Made by a program: the position numbers and the translations under genes. Positions 37,383 through 45,673 of a stretch of DNA of 64,000 bases are shown piece by piece. Under the pieces are notes generated by a model. It searched no databases and had not been told where the DNA came from. It saw only the letters and a list, made by a program, of their open reading frames with translations. Where the stretch lies: positions 1-64,000 of the forward strand of contig PDZU01000001.1 in the NCBI GenBank assembly GCA_002753095.1, written 5' to 3'. How positions within the stretch are numbered: the stretch's first letter is position 1; every line of letters starts with the position of its first letter. This DNA is from Magnetococcales bacterium. GTDB taxonomy: Bacteria > Pseudomonadota > Magnetococcia > Magnetococcales > Magnetaquicoccaceae.

Positions 37383-38071
37383 TTGACGGGCAGAGTGTGT
37401 TGGCGGTCATGCCGGCGCGGGGTGGTTCCAAGGGGTTGCCGGGGAAGAACTGTCTGCCGTTGCAGGGCAAGCCTTTGTTGGCCTGGACCATTGCGGCGGC
37501 GCGTGCCTGTTCGGCGATTGATCGTCTGATTCTCTCTTCGGAGGATGTTGCCATCATGGCCACTGCGCGGGCGTGGGGTTGTGAGGTACCTTTTGTTCGT
37601 CCGGCGCATTTGGCCACGGATGATGCTTCCACGATCGATGTGTTACGTCATGCTTTGCAGAGTTTGTCGGAGCGTTATACGTGGTTGGTGTTGTTGCAAC
37701 CGACCTCTCCGTTGCGGCAGGCGGCAGATATTGAGGCGTGTTTGGAGTTGTGTCGGCGTTATCAGGCGCCGGCTGCCGTTTCGGTGACGGCGGTCAAATC
37801 TCCTTTCTGGAGTTACTTTTTAACGCCAGAGCAGGAGATGCAGCCGGTTTTGGGGCAGGATGCCACACGTGTGGGGCGTCAGCAGTTGCCGACTGCCTAT
37901 GTGTTGAACGGTGCGGTGTATGTGGCGCGTTGTGATTGGTTTTTGCGACAGAATGGTTTTGTTGGTGTTGGGACGCGGGCCTATGTGATGCCTGCGGAGC
38001 GGTCGGTGGATATTGATACGGCGTTGGATTGGCAATGGGCTGATTGGTTGTTGCAGAGACGGGTTATTTAA
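37379..38071 (+). CDS. neuA: CMP-nonulosonic acid (acylneuraminate) cytidylyltransferase
   Basis: 230 residues. Activates the nonulosonic acid as its CMP derivative. MPARGGSKGLPGKN near 11-24 is the CTP-binding signature. DDASTIDVL and LQPTSPLRQAADIE follow, then VDIDTALDWQWAD at the end. ATGA overlap with neuB. Product likely feeds glycosylation of flagellin or a surface polysaccharide, but no transferase or transporter lies in the window. Confidence 0.91.
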   Translation: MIDGQSVLAVMPARGGSKGLPGKNCLPLQGKPLLAWTIAAARACSAIDRLILSSEDVAIMATARAWGCEVPFVRPAHLATDDASTIDVLRHALQSLSERYTWLVLLQPTSPLRQAADIEACLELCRRYQAPAAVSVTAVKSPFWSYFLTPEQEMQPVLGQDATRVGRQQLPTAYVLNGAVYVARCDWFLRQNGFVGVGTRAYVMPAERSVDIDTALDWQWADWLLQRRVI

Positions 38072-38084
38072 TCCTTTAAATTAT

Positions 38085-38250
38085 TGCGGGGTGCAGGGGC
38101 GGTCACCGCCCCTGCCGGGTTGCAAGGGCGGAGCCCTTGCGTGTAATGGCGCGCTTTTACCGAGGAAGGGCGGACGCCCGACTTCTAACATCGCGTGCCA
38201 TAACGGCTTTTTTGCTGTCGAATGGGTGTTCGTTGTTCGGTTAACGCTTA
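38085..38250 (+). repeat. Palindromic repeat, plus orientation, short form
   Basis: GCGGGGTGCAGGGGCGGTCACCGCCCCTGC, GCAAGGGCGGAGCCCTTGC and the GGCGCGCTTTTACCGA piece, then directly GGGCGGACGCCCGACTTC, missing the GTGCCCC hairpin. The segment 38193-38248 repeats 182-240 with a few changes. Confidence 0.8.
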
Positions 38251-38254
38251 TGCC

Positions 38255-39154
38255 TCAGGGTTGCTGCATGGCGGCCAGCAACAACCGTACATTGTGACGA
38301 AACATCTGCTCATAGGTCGCCGCAGGTCCACCTGTCTCGGACAAAGACTCCACATAGAGTGTTCCCCCCAACTGGGCCCCAGTCTCTTTGGCAATCTGCG
38401 TCAATAGACGCTTGTCGCCACTGTTCTCCAAGAAATAGAGGCGGATTTTCTCCTGACGAATCTGTTTCATCAGGTTGGCCACCCCTTTGGCGGTCGCCTC
38501 CGCATCGCTGGAGATCCCCAAGGGAGCCAGAAAACGTACCCCATAGGCGTCAGCAAAATAGCCCAGAGATTCATGACTGGTGAGAATTTTACGCTTTTCC
38601 AAGGCGATGGCAGCAACCTGCTGCCGGGTCTCCTCATGCAACCCCTGCAGCGCAGTCAGCAAACGCTCTCCCCGACTCTGGTAAAAAGCCGCATGGTCTG
38701 GATCCACCTCCTGCAACGCGTGCATTATGTTGCGCACATAGATCATGCCGTTGGCGGCGCTGTTCCAGGCATGCGGATCGGGAACCGTCTGCCCTTCCTC
38801 CTCCATGTTGCGTACCGCAACCCCTGTACTGGCCACCACCTGCCGCCCGCGAAAACCAGAGGCAGCAATCAAACGCTGCAACCACCCCTCCAGATGCAGC
38901 CCGTTGACCACCACCACGGCAGCCTGCTGCAAACGTTTGACATCCTCCGGGGCCGGTTCGTATTGATGCACATCGCTGTTGTTCCCTACCAGAGTGGTCA
39001 CCTGCACCTGCTCACCCCCCACCTGTTGCACCATGTCCCCCAATACAGAAAAGGTGGCCACCACCGACACCGGATCGGCCCAAGCCGCTGTCAACCCAAC
39101 ACACCATAATCCGATCGCCAAAAACACTCTCTTGCTCCAGACGCTCTGCTTCAT
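38255..39154 (-). CDS. Zinc/manganese ABC transporter substrate-binding protein (ZnuA-like)
   Basis: 299 residues with a signal peptide ending AAWA. A cluster 9 periplasmic metal-binding protein: His63 in NSDVHQYEP, His128 in DPHAW, His194 in LTSHESLGYF, and an acidic ligand near ENSGDKRLL. A His at the third position suits zinc better than the Glu of manganese types. The His-rich loop of classic ZnuA is absent. No permease or ATPase of the ABC family follows on this strand. Divergent from the Fur-family gene with a palindrome between them. Confidence 0.87.
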   Translation of the reverse strand: MKQSVWSKRVFLAIGLWCVGLTAAWADPVSVVATFSVLGDMVQQVGGEQVQVTTLVGNNSDVHQYEPAPEDVKRLQQAAVVVVNGLHLEGWLQRLIAASGFRGRQVVASTGVAVRNMEEEGQTVPDPHAWNSAANGMIYVRNIMHALQEVDPDHAAFYQSRGERLLTALQGLHEETRQQVAAIALEKRKILTSHESLGYFADAYGVRFLAPLGISSDAEATAKGVANLMKQIRQEKIRLYFLENSGDKRLLTQIAKETGAQLGGTLYVESLSETGGPAATYEQMFRHNVRLLLAAMQQP

Positions 39155-39194
39155 GGGTCATTTTCTCCCGTTCGTGATTTTCTGTGATGTTGAG

Positions 39195-39211
39195 ATGATA
39201 TATTGTATCAT
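39195..39211. promoter_or_regulatory. Candidate Zur/Fur operator
   Basis: ATGATATATTGTATCAT, a 17-bp palindrome with an odd centre, lies between the divergent zinc SBP gene and the Fur-family gene, 41 bp from the SBP start. AT-rich palindromes with a similar layout are bound by Zur and Fur. A looser TTGATATACC follows at 39232-39241. Confidence 0.65.
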
Positions 39212-39283
39212 TTGTTGCATCCTAGCGGCAATTGATATACCCTGTCAACCCAATAATGCGCCAACCTCTTCCAGGAGTGTGCC

Positions 39284-39775
39284 ATGACGCCCCATTCCGA
39301 CAGCTCTCCCTTTCCGGCTCTGGATCATGATCATGGACAATGCCGTGCCTGGATTTTGCAACGGGCGCAGCAATTGTGTCAGCAACAAGGCATCCGTTTT
39401 ACCCCACAGCGTCAGCAGGTGTTGGCGATTCTCTCGGCAACGCACCATGCGCTGGGTGCGTATGACATACTGGAGCAGATGGCCCAACCGGACCATCGTC
39501 CCACCCCGGCGGCGGTTTATCGGGCTTTGGAGTTTTTGATGGCCTTGGGGGTGGTACACCGTCTGTCCGGGCAGAATGGTTTTTTTGCCTGCACCCGGGT
39601 CAGTCATCAAGCCATCATGCAGTTTTGGATCTGTCACCGTTGTGGTGTGGTGGCAGAGACGGAGAGCAGCGTCATTGCCCAGGCGATTCCCCAGTTGGCG
39701 GCAAGCATCGCCTTTTTGCCGCAGAAGGTGACGATGGAGGTTGAAGGAGAGTGTTACACGTGTCGCAACCCTTGA
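39284..39775 (+). CDS. Fur-family transcriptional regulator (probable Zur)
   Basis: 163 residues. Winged helix with FTPQRQQVLAILSATHHALGAYDILEQM (about 38-65) and AAVYRALEFLMALGVVHRL as the DNA-recognition region. Two CxxC pairs (CHRCG near 117-121 and CYTCRNP at the end) form a structural zinc site, as in Zur. The N-terminus is His/Asp-rich (HDHGQC). Zur rather than Fur is inferred from its neighbours. The stop lies inside the start of the next gene. Confidence 0.87.
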   Translation: MTPHSDSSPFPALDHDHGQCRAWILQRAQQLCQQQGIRFTPQRQQVLAILSATHHALGAYDILEQMAQPDHRPTPAAVYRALEFLMALGVVHRLSGQNGFFACTRVSHQAIMQFWICHRCGVVAETESSVIAQAIPQLAASIAFLPQKVTMEVEGECYTCRNP

Positions 39776-40884
39776 CCCAGCAGCCTTTTACGGCCGCCCC
39801 AGCGCGGGAAAAATGGCTGGGGGCTTTGTTGATGGTGGTGTTGATTCTGGCCATCTTTGTTCCGGTATTGTTGCAGCAACAGATGGGTTTTTCCGCCTAT
39901 CTGGATCGACTCAACCAGCAACCCGGTCCGGGTTGGCGTGAAAATTTTGCCACCTATTTTATCGCCATTGTGCTGGAGGGTGCGCCTTACATGTTGCTCT
40001 CGGCTCTGGCCGGGGCGCTGCTGGAGTGGCTGATTCCCCCGCAATGGTTGCCCCGCATGGTCAAACGTTTGGGTTTTTGGGGCATTCCTGCCGTGATCTT
40101 GATCGCGCCGCTTTTCCCGATTTGTGAATGCGGTATTGGCTTTGTGGCCCGTCGTCTGCTGCGCATGGGGTTGCCGTTGCCCCATACGTTGGCCTATCTG
40201 TTGGCGGCTCCCATTCTCAATCCTTTGGTGCTGCTTGGTACCTGGATGGCTTTTGGGCAAAATCTCTTCTATCCGCTGTTGCGGGCGGGGGGAGCCATTC
40301 TGGTGGCGCTGGGCATTGCCTTGTTTTACCGGCGTCTGCAGGCGCAGTCTGTCCTGATTCCAGATGTGGCCCAATCACACCATGCAGCCTGTTGTGCGCA
40401 GCATGCCTGTGCCATCCCTGGCAAGGGTTGGTCTCGTCTGCGCAGCGTGTTGTTGCAAACCCGTGCCGATTTTCTCGACTCTGCCGGCTATTTTCTTTTC
40501 GGGGTATTCATCGCCAGCCTGATGAAGAGTCTGATTCATCCTGGCTGGTTGGCTGATCTGGGGCAGGGCAGTCTTTCTGGCCCGGCCACCATGATGAGCA
40601 TGGCCTTTGTCCTCTCTCTCTGTGCCGGGGCTGATGCTTTTGTAGCGGCCAGTTTTGTCTCTTTCAATCCCCTGTCCCATCTGGCCTTTTTGGTGATCGG
40701 TCCCATGCTGGACATTAAGCTGCTTTTTATGTATCGCACAGTCTTTCAAAGCCGTTTTATCATCCGCTTGGGGCTGGCCATTATTCTGGCTGTCTCTGTT
40801 TACATCCTGCTGTTGCAGGGGTTGCCGGATAGCTGGATGGACTATCTCTACGACGTGGATAACCGTTGGCAGGTGCTGCCATGA
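39760..40884 (+). CDS. Permease of the YcgR/SO_0444 type (probable zinc transport)
   Basis: About 374 residues from GTG 39760 (AAGGAGA 9 bp upstream). A GTG at 39751 is less well placed. Eight to ten membrane helices. The family's Cys motif is PICECGIGF (near 123-131). A loop at about 203-220 (HHAACCAQHAC) is rich in His and Cys and looks like a metal-binding site. In Bacillus the related YcgR-YcgQ pair is under Zur control. Paired by overlap with the next gene and placed behind the Fur-family regulator, it probably moves zinc; direction is unknown. Confidence 0.82.
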   Translation: MSQPLTQQPFTAAPAREKWLGALLMVVLILAIFVPVLLQQQMGFSAYLDRLNQQPGPGWRENFATYFIAIVLEGAPYMLLSALAGALLEWLIPPQWLPRMVKRLGFWGIPAVILIAPLFPICECGIGFVARRLLRMGLPLPHTLAYLLAAPILNPLVLLGTWMAFGQNLFYPLLRAGGAILVALGIALFYRRLQAQSVLIPDVAQSHHAACCAQHACAIPGKGWSRLRSVLLQTRADFLDSAGYFLFGVFIASLMKSLIHPGWLADLGQGSLSGPATMMSMAFVLSLCAGADAFVAASFVSFNPLSHLAFLVIGPMLDIKLLFMYRTVFQSRFIIRLGLAIILAVSVYILLLQGLPDSWMDYLYDVDNRWQVLP

Positions 40885-41657
40885 TGCATCGCGCTCTGGA
40901 ACATTGGAAAAATGTTCAACTGTATCTATGGCTGCTCTTCTTTGGCCATCTGATTGCCAACGGCCAGGAAGAATACTACTTGGCAGCGTTGCAGAGTGAT
41001 CTGCTGTATGCCGGTGGAGGGGTGCTGTTGTTATTGATCATTGTCGGTGTTCTGCCCAACAGCGCTCTGGATGTTTCCCCATTGGGTTGGCGTGTCCATC
41101 TGCAGTTGGCTTTGGAAAGTTTGGGCCATGCCATTCCTTTGTTGTTGCTTTTTCTGGCTGGGGTTACCAGCCTCAATATGAGTACCGCCACTCTGCGCGA
41201 TGGCATTCAAATGCGTATTCTCGATCCCAATCAGGCGACCAGAGAGGTGGGTGATGTGTTGGCTGCCTTGTCTCCTGGCGAGCATCTGGAGGTTACCCAT
41301 CTACAGCTTTATGGCAACCCTCGTCTGCAGGAGGGGGCACCGGTGGTCTTGATCGGGCGGCTCTCCCGTTTGCAAGGGGAGAGGTTGCGCGAGTTTTTCC
41401 CGGAGTGGTCGGATCGTTCGGTTGTGTTGTTGTATCGTTTTGCCATTGCCTGTTGTGCTGCGGATGCCTCGCCCGTGGCGGTGGTGTTGGAGCAGTTACC
41501 CAATTCTCCTGAAGTCAAAGAAGAGGAGTGGTATGAGGTCCGTGGTACGACCCGTTCCATGCCAGGAGAACAGCGTTTATTGGCTGTGCGGGTGGAGCGG
41601 ATCGAGGCGATACCGCCCCCGAAAAGGCCGTATTTGAGTTGGTTGGATGGTTATTAA
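40881..41657 (+). CDS. TIGR03943-type putative permease subunit (YcgQ-like)
   Basis: 258 residues from ATG 40881 (overlaps the permease stop). Two to three N-terminal helices (about 10-75) are followed by a soluble domain. GNPRLQEGAPVVLIGRL and LYRFAIACCAADASPVAVVLEQ match the C-terminal domain of the YcgQ/TIGR03943 family, where the extracytoplasmic part may bind a metal. Always found with a YcgR-like permease, as here. Second gene of the likely Zur-controlled pair. Confidence 0.8.
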   Translation: MMHRALEHWKNVQLYLWLLFFGHLIANGQEEYYLAALQSDLLYAGGGVLLLLIIVGVLPNSALDVSPLGWRVHLQLALESLGHAIPLLLLFLAGVTSLNMSTATLRDGIQMRILDPNQATREVGDVLAALSPGEHLEVTHLQLYGNPRLQEGAPVVLIGRLSRLQGERLREFFPEWSDRSVVLLYRFAIACCAADASPVAVVLEQLPNSPEVKEEEWYEVRGTTRSMPGEQRLLAVRVERIEAIPPPKRPYLSWLDGY

Positions 41658-41693
41658 AATAATATCAATATGATACATTATAAGTAGTGTTTT

Positions 41694-41740
41694 GCCCTGC
41701 ACCCAGCAGGGGCGGTGACCGCCCCTGCACCCCGCAGTAA
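41694..41740 (-). repeat. Palindromic repeat fragment, likely bidirectional terminator
   Basis: GCCCTGCACCCAGCAGGGGC... with a 21-bp hairpin at 41707-41727 (CAGGGGCGGT/ACCGCCCCTG arms) followed by CACCCCGCAG. It lies between the convergent permease pair and hemL and is the shortest member of the repeat family, with only the first block. Confidence 0.8.
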
Positions 41741-41750
41741 TAAAAATATT

Positions 41751-43031
41751 TCAAATCCGCTTGGCCACCGTTTGTGCCGCTTCGATGGTACGATCAATCA
41801 GAGTGTCATCATGCGCCAACGAGAGAAAACCCGCCTCAAACTGACTGGGCGCCAGATAAATCCCCTCAGCCAACATGCCGTGAAACCAACGGTTGAAACG
41901 CTGCAAATCACTCTGCGCCGCCTCGGCAAAATTGCGAATCTCCGGTTGGTCAGAGAAAAAAAGCCCAAACATGGAACCCACTTGTGTGCCAAGATGGGGA
42001 ACGCCTGCCTGGACCAGCGCACGAGAGATGCCCTGCGTCAAACGCTGCGTGCGCCGTTCCAAAGTGGCAAAAAAGCCCTCCTGCCGGATAATCTGCAAGG
42101 TTGCCAAACCGGCAGCAGTAGCCAGCGGATTGCCGGAAAGCGTCCCCGCCTGATAGACCGGCCCAGACGGAGAAATGCGTGCCATGAGATCCTTGCGGCC
42201 CCCATACGCCCCAACCGGCAGTCCCCCACCGATCACCTTGCCCAACGTGGTCAGATCGGGACGAACTTCATACAGCGCTTGCGCCCCGCCCAAAGCCACC
42301 CGAAAGCCGGTCATCACCTCATCCAGAATCAACAGTACCCCATATTGGTCACAGACACGGCGCAAACCCGCCAGATAGCCGGGCAAAGGCAAAACACACC
42401 CCATGTTGCCCGCCACCGGTTCGACAATCAACGCGGCAATCTGCTCACCCCGCAGCGCCAAAAGCTCCTGCACGGCAGGCAGATCGTTGTAAGGCAGGGT
42501 CAAGGTATCCTGTGCCGTTGACGGCGATACCCCAGGAGAAGAAGGGACGCCAAAGGTGGCTGCCCCCGAACCGGCCTCCACCAACAGACTGTCGCTGTGG
42601 CCATGATAACAACCGCTGAACTTGACGATACATGGCCGCCCCGTGGCGGCACGGGCCAAACGCAAGGCGCTCATGGTGGCCTCGGTGCCAGAGTTGACCA
42701 ACCGTACCATCTCGATGGAGGGAACCGTGGCAATGATCGCCTCTGCCAATAACAGCTCTGCCTCGGTGGGCGCACCAAAAGAGGAGCCCTTGCCTGCCGC
42801 CTCCTGAATGGCTGCCACCACAGCGGGGTGGGCATGGCCAACAATCATTGGTCCCCAGGAGCCGACGTAATCAATGTAACTGCGCCCATCCACATCACTC
42901 AACAACGCCCCCTTGGCGCTGGCAATGAAAGGAGGCGTGCCACCAACAGATTTAAAGGCCCGTACCGGGCTGTTGACACCACCAGGAATGATCTCTTTGG
43001 CGCGTTGAAAAAGCGATTCGGAACGGGTCAT
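41751..43031 (-). CDS. hemL: Glutamate-1-semialdehyde 2,1-aminomutase
   Basis: 426 residues; GGAGAG about 8 bp before the ATG. PLP-dependent enzyme of the C5 pathway that makes 5-aminolevulinate for heme. [21 protein letters not shown] at the N-terminus, [26 protein letters not shown], and the PLP lysine in [26 protein letters not shown] appears as AGTLSGNP. The C5 route is compatible with the class II (B12-dependent) reductase, since both draw on tetrapyrrole synthesis. Confidence 0.95.
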   Translation of the reverse strand: MTRSESLFQRAKEIIPGGVNSPVRAFKSVGGTPPFIASAKGALLSDVDGRSYIDYVGSWGPMIVGHAHPAVVAAIQEAAGKGSSFGAPTEAELLLAEAIIATVPSIEMVRLVNSGTEATMSALRLARAATGRPCIVKFSGCYHGHSDSLLVEAGSGAATFGVPSSPGVSPSTAQDTLTLPYNDLPAVQELLALRGEQIAALIVEPVAGNMGCVLPLPGYLAGLRRVCDQYGVLLILDEVMTGFRVALGGAQALYEVRPDLTTLGKVIGGGLPVGAYGGRKDLMARISPSGPVYQAGTLSGNPLATAAGLATLQIIRQEGFFATLERRTQRLTQGISRALVQAGVPHLGTQVGSMFGLFFSDQPEIRNFAEAAQSDLQRFNRWFHGMLAEGIYLAPSQFEAGFLSLAHDDTLIDRTIEAAQTVAKRI

Positions 43032-43158
43032 GACAAAGCTCTCCGATTGAAAGGGTTGTTCCTATACAGTATCTGGTATACCTTTATTATCGGGTGGCAG
43101 GCAATGGCTGGTCAAACAAGTCCGCATGCTGCATTCGGGAAGCGTAGAGGGAGGCAAA

Positions 43159-43920
43159 ATGGCACCAGAACACATTGTCAATATGGACGATATCACAACC
43201 CTGGCAGAACGGTTGGATCAGGGGTTGGATGTGCATGCCCGTGACAAGGATGGTTGGACACCCCTGCATCGGGCGGTGCAAGAGGGAGAAGAAAAACTGG
43301 TGGATCGCCTGCTGCAGGCGGGAGCCAGTGTCCGACTGGTGGACTGCTACCTCTGGACTCCGCTGCACTGGGCAGTGATTCGCGGCAACGTCAATATCAC
43401 CCGCAAACTGCTGCAAGCCGGTGGTGATCCCAAACTGCCGGACAAGGATCTGGAAACTCCCCTGCACTGGGCAGCCTCCTGGGGCCATCTGGAGGTGGCC
43501 CAACTGCTGGTGGAGTGGGGCGCAGAGGTTAACGCCCGCGATCGCCACGGCGAAACCCCCATCTTTCAGGCCGCCCAAGAGGGCAACGATGCAATAACCG
43601 CCGCCCTGATCCAATGGGGCGCCAAAGTGGATCTCTGCAGCATCGATGGCGGGCCAGCCCTGCACTGCGCCGTCTTCTACGGCCATGAACCGGTGGTGCA
43701 GGCCCTCCTGGAAGGCGGTGCCGACATCAACCAGCGCAACCGCTCCGGCAAGACTCCACTGCATTGGGCCGTTATTCGTGAACGTGTGGCCGTGGTCCGT
43801 GTTCTGCTGCACAACGGAGCGGAACAACACGTGCAGGATCTCGACGGCAAAACACCCCTGGATTATGCCAGAGAACACGGCAATGCCGAAGTGCTGGCGC
43901 TCTTTGCGGTATCTGTTTAA
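43159..43920 (+). CDS. Ankyrin repeat protein
   Basis: 253 residues from ATG 43159 (GGGAGG 5 bp upstream). An ATG at 43126 has no such site. About seven ankyrin repeats fill the protein: TPLHRAVQEGEEKLVDRLL, TPLHWAVIRGNVNITRKLL, TPLHWAASWGHLEVAQLL, TPIFQAAQEGNDAI, ALHCAVFYGHEPVVQALL, TPLHWAVIRERVAVVRVLL and TPLDYAREHGNAEVL. Several use the tryptophan variant LHWA. No signal peptide or membrane helix, so a cytoplasmic scaffold for unknown partners. Confidence 0.88.
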   Translation: MAPEHIVNMDDITTLAERLDQGLDVHARDKDGWTPLHRAVQEGEEKLVDRLLQAGASVRLVDCYLWTPLHWAVIRGNVNITRKLLQAGGDPKLPDKDLETPLHWAASWGHLEVAQLLVEWGAEVNARDRHGETPIFQAAQEGNDAITAALIQWGAKVDLCSIDGGPALHCAVFYGHEPVVQALLEGGADINQRNRSGKTPLHWAVIRERVAVVRVLLHNGAEQHVQDLDGKTPLDYAREHGNAEVLALFAVSV

Positions 43921-43960
43921 ATTATTCACTCCGGCGTGGTCCGGCAAAAGGATTTTGGTC

Positions 43961-44410
43961 ATGATCGCATCCCTGGTACGCCCCCACAGTCAATCTCTCG
44001 CATCCCTGTTCGTCGGGCTCTGCCTGCTCCTGCCCGGCAGTCTGCAGGCCGCCGAACGCAACGCCGATAAAACAGCAGCGCACGCCAGCCAACCCGTGCC
44101 TGAGGAGCGCAGCCGCAACGAAGACGGTTTCGCCGTGCCGCCCAAAGGCCCCCTGGTCGCCGAACTGCGCGAAACCTTGGACCCGGATGCCTCCGCACCG
44201 GAGACAGTCATCCGCCGCTATGAGGAGTACAACGGCCTGACCGTGCGCGAATACCTGATCAACGGCACCGTCTTCCAAATCGAGGTTACCCCAGCCAGCG
44301 GACCATCCTACTACCTGATCGATGTGGAAGGCAGAGGACTCTTTCAAGAGCGGTATGTCGGCTTTCAACCCCGTCTGGTGGTGCCACAGTGGGTGCTGTT
44401 TCGCTTCTAG
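43961..44410 (+). CDS. DUF2782 domain-containing exported protein
   Basis: 149 residues from ATG 43961, with AAGGA 9 bp upstream. The frame is open further upstream, but that part lies over the ankyrin gene. Signal peptide LFVGLCLLLPGSLQAA, then a charged linker, then the DUF2782 domain: VIRRYEEYNGLTVREYLINGTVFQIEVTPASGPSYYLID ... VVPQWVLFRF. A periplasmic protein of unknown role, often found in gamma- and related proteobacteria. Confidence 0.85.
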   Translation: MIASLVRPHSQSLASLFVGLCLLLPGSLQAAERNADKTAAHASQPVPEERSRNEDGFAVPPKGPLVAELRETLDPDASAPETVIRRYEEYNGLTVREYLINGTVFQIEVTPASGPSYYLIDVEGRGLFQERYVGFQPRLVVPQWVLFRF

Positions 44411-44452
44411 ACCGCCCGCACAGAACGGCTGTCACCACGACAGAACAGGCGA

Positions 44453-45673
44453 TTGAATACTCTTCCCGCAGCGCTTTCCGCAGAGAATCGACAGACCCTC
44501 TGGGCCTTGCGCGGCTTTTATGCCGCCCTGTTCGCCGTCGTGGGGGTCTGGATTCCCTACTGGCCCCTCTACCTGGATAGCCACGGCCACTCGGCCACGA
44601 TTATCGGTCTGTTGGCTGCCCTCTCCACCAGCGTCAAACTGTTCGGTCCCCCCATTCTGGGACGGTTGGCCGATCAAGGCTCCCGCCAGCAGATGATTCA
44701 ACGGGCCTCGTTGGCAGCAACTCTCGCCTCCCTGTGCTTCTTTTTTGCCGATCATCTGGCCCTGTTGCTGTTGGGGGTGCTGCTCTTTAGCCTGATGCAA
44801 AACACCCAACTCTCCCTGGTGGAGGCGACCACCCTGGAGACGGTCAAACGGCTGCAGCCTACCATGCCCAGCGCCGATTATGGCCGTATCCGCGTCTGGG
44901 GATCCTGGGGATTCATCCTTTTGGCGGTCGGCCTGGGTCCGCTCATCGATCTGTGGAGCCTGGAACTGCTGCCCTGGATCATCGCCCTCTTTTTGGCGCT
45001 CAGCGCCCTCATTGCCCGCTATCTGCCCGCCGATGAAGCGCATGATACGGAACGCTCCAGTACCAGTGCGCTCTTCTCCCTGCCCGGTGTGCGCTGGTTT
45101 TATCTCTCCACCTTTTTTATGCAATTTTCGCACGGTGCCTACTACGGCTTTCTCTCGCTGCATCTGGCCGACCACGGTTTTACCCGCGCCGCCATCGGCC
45201 TGATCTGGGCCCTCGGTGTCATCGCCGAGGTGATGATGCTGCACTTTTCCGACACACTGCTGCAACGTTTCGGCACCACCCGTCTGCTGCAGGCCGCCAT
45301 GGTCATCGCCGTTGCACGCTGGCTGCTCTACGCCCTGCCCCCCGCTTGGCCATTGCTGCTGCTGGGACAACCACTGCACGCCTTCACCTTCGCTGCCTTT
45401 CATATCGGTGCCGTACACCGCACCTTCGAAATGGCCCCCCTCGCCAGTCGCGCCCAGGCGCAAGGCTGGTATGGTGCCCTCTCCTTCGGCCTGGGTACCG
45501 GTGTCGGCCTCTTTCTCTGTGGTCAACTCTATGACCGCGTGGGGGCCGCCATCCTCTTTCTGATCATGGCTGCCGGGGCCGTCCTGGCCCTGCTGGCTTT
45601 GCACCGCTCCCTGCAGCAATGCCGTGCTCACCCCCTTTCGCCCCAGTTCGCCTCTCAGGAATCGCGCCAATGA
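44453..45673 (+). CDS. MFS transporter (HcaT / MFS_1-like)
   Basis: 406 residues from TTG 44453, with a weak AGG upstream. Twelve hydrophobic helices. FYAALFAVVGVWIPYWPLYLDSHGHS at the start, FGPPILGRLADQ (loop 2-3 signature) and YGRIRVWGSWGFIL match the HcaT-like group of the major facilitator superfamily. Substrate unknown. ATGA overlap with the next gene, so the two are coupled. Confidence 0.85.
   Translation: MNTLPAALSAENRQTLWALRGFYAALFAVVGVWIPYWPLYLDSHGHSATIIGLLAALSTSVKLFGPPILGRLADQGSRQQMIQRASLAATLASLCFFFADHLALLLLGVLLFSLMQNTQLSLVEATTLETVKRLQPTMPSADYGRIRVWGSWGFILLAVGLGPLIDLWSLELLPWIIALFLALSALIARYLPADEAHDTERSSTSALFSLPGVRWFYLSTFFMQFSHGAYYGFLSLHLADHGFTRAAIGLIWALGVIAEVMMLHFSDTLLQRFGTTRLLQAAMVIAVARWLLYALPPAWPLLLLGQPLHAFTFAAFHIGAVHRTFEMAPLASRAQAQGWYGALSFGLGTGVGLFLCGQLYDRVGAAILFLIMAAGAVLALLALHRSLQQCRAHPLSPQFASQESRQ

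Noticed and set aside
43060-43085. A GTATAC-type palindrome in the hemL-ankyrin gap
   Set aside because: GGTATACC is only 8 bp, too short to stand out from chance in an AT-rich gap.
44432-45670. A 412-codon open frame on the minus strand
   Set aside because: Antisense to the MFS transporter. Gly/Gln/Glu-rich sequence with no recognisable fold.
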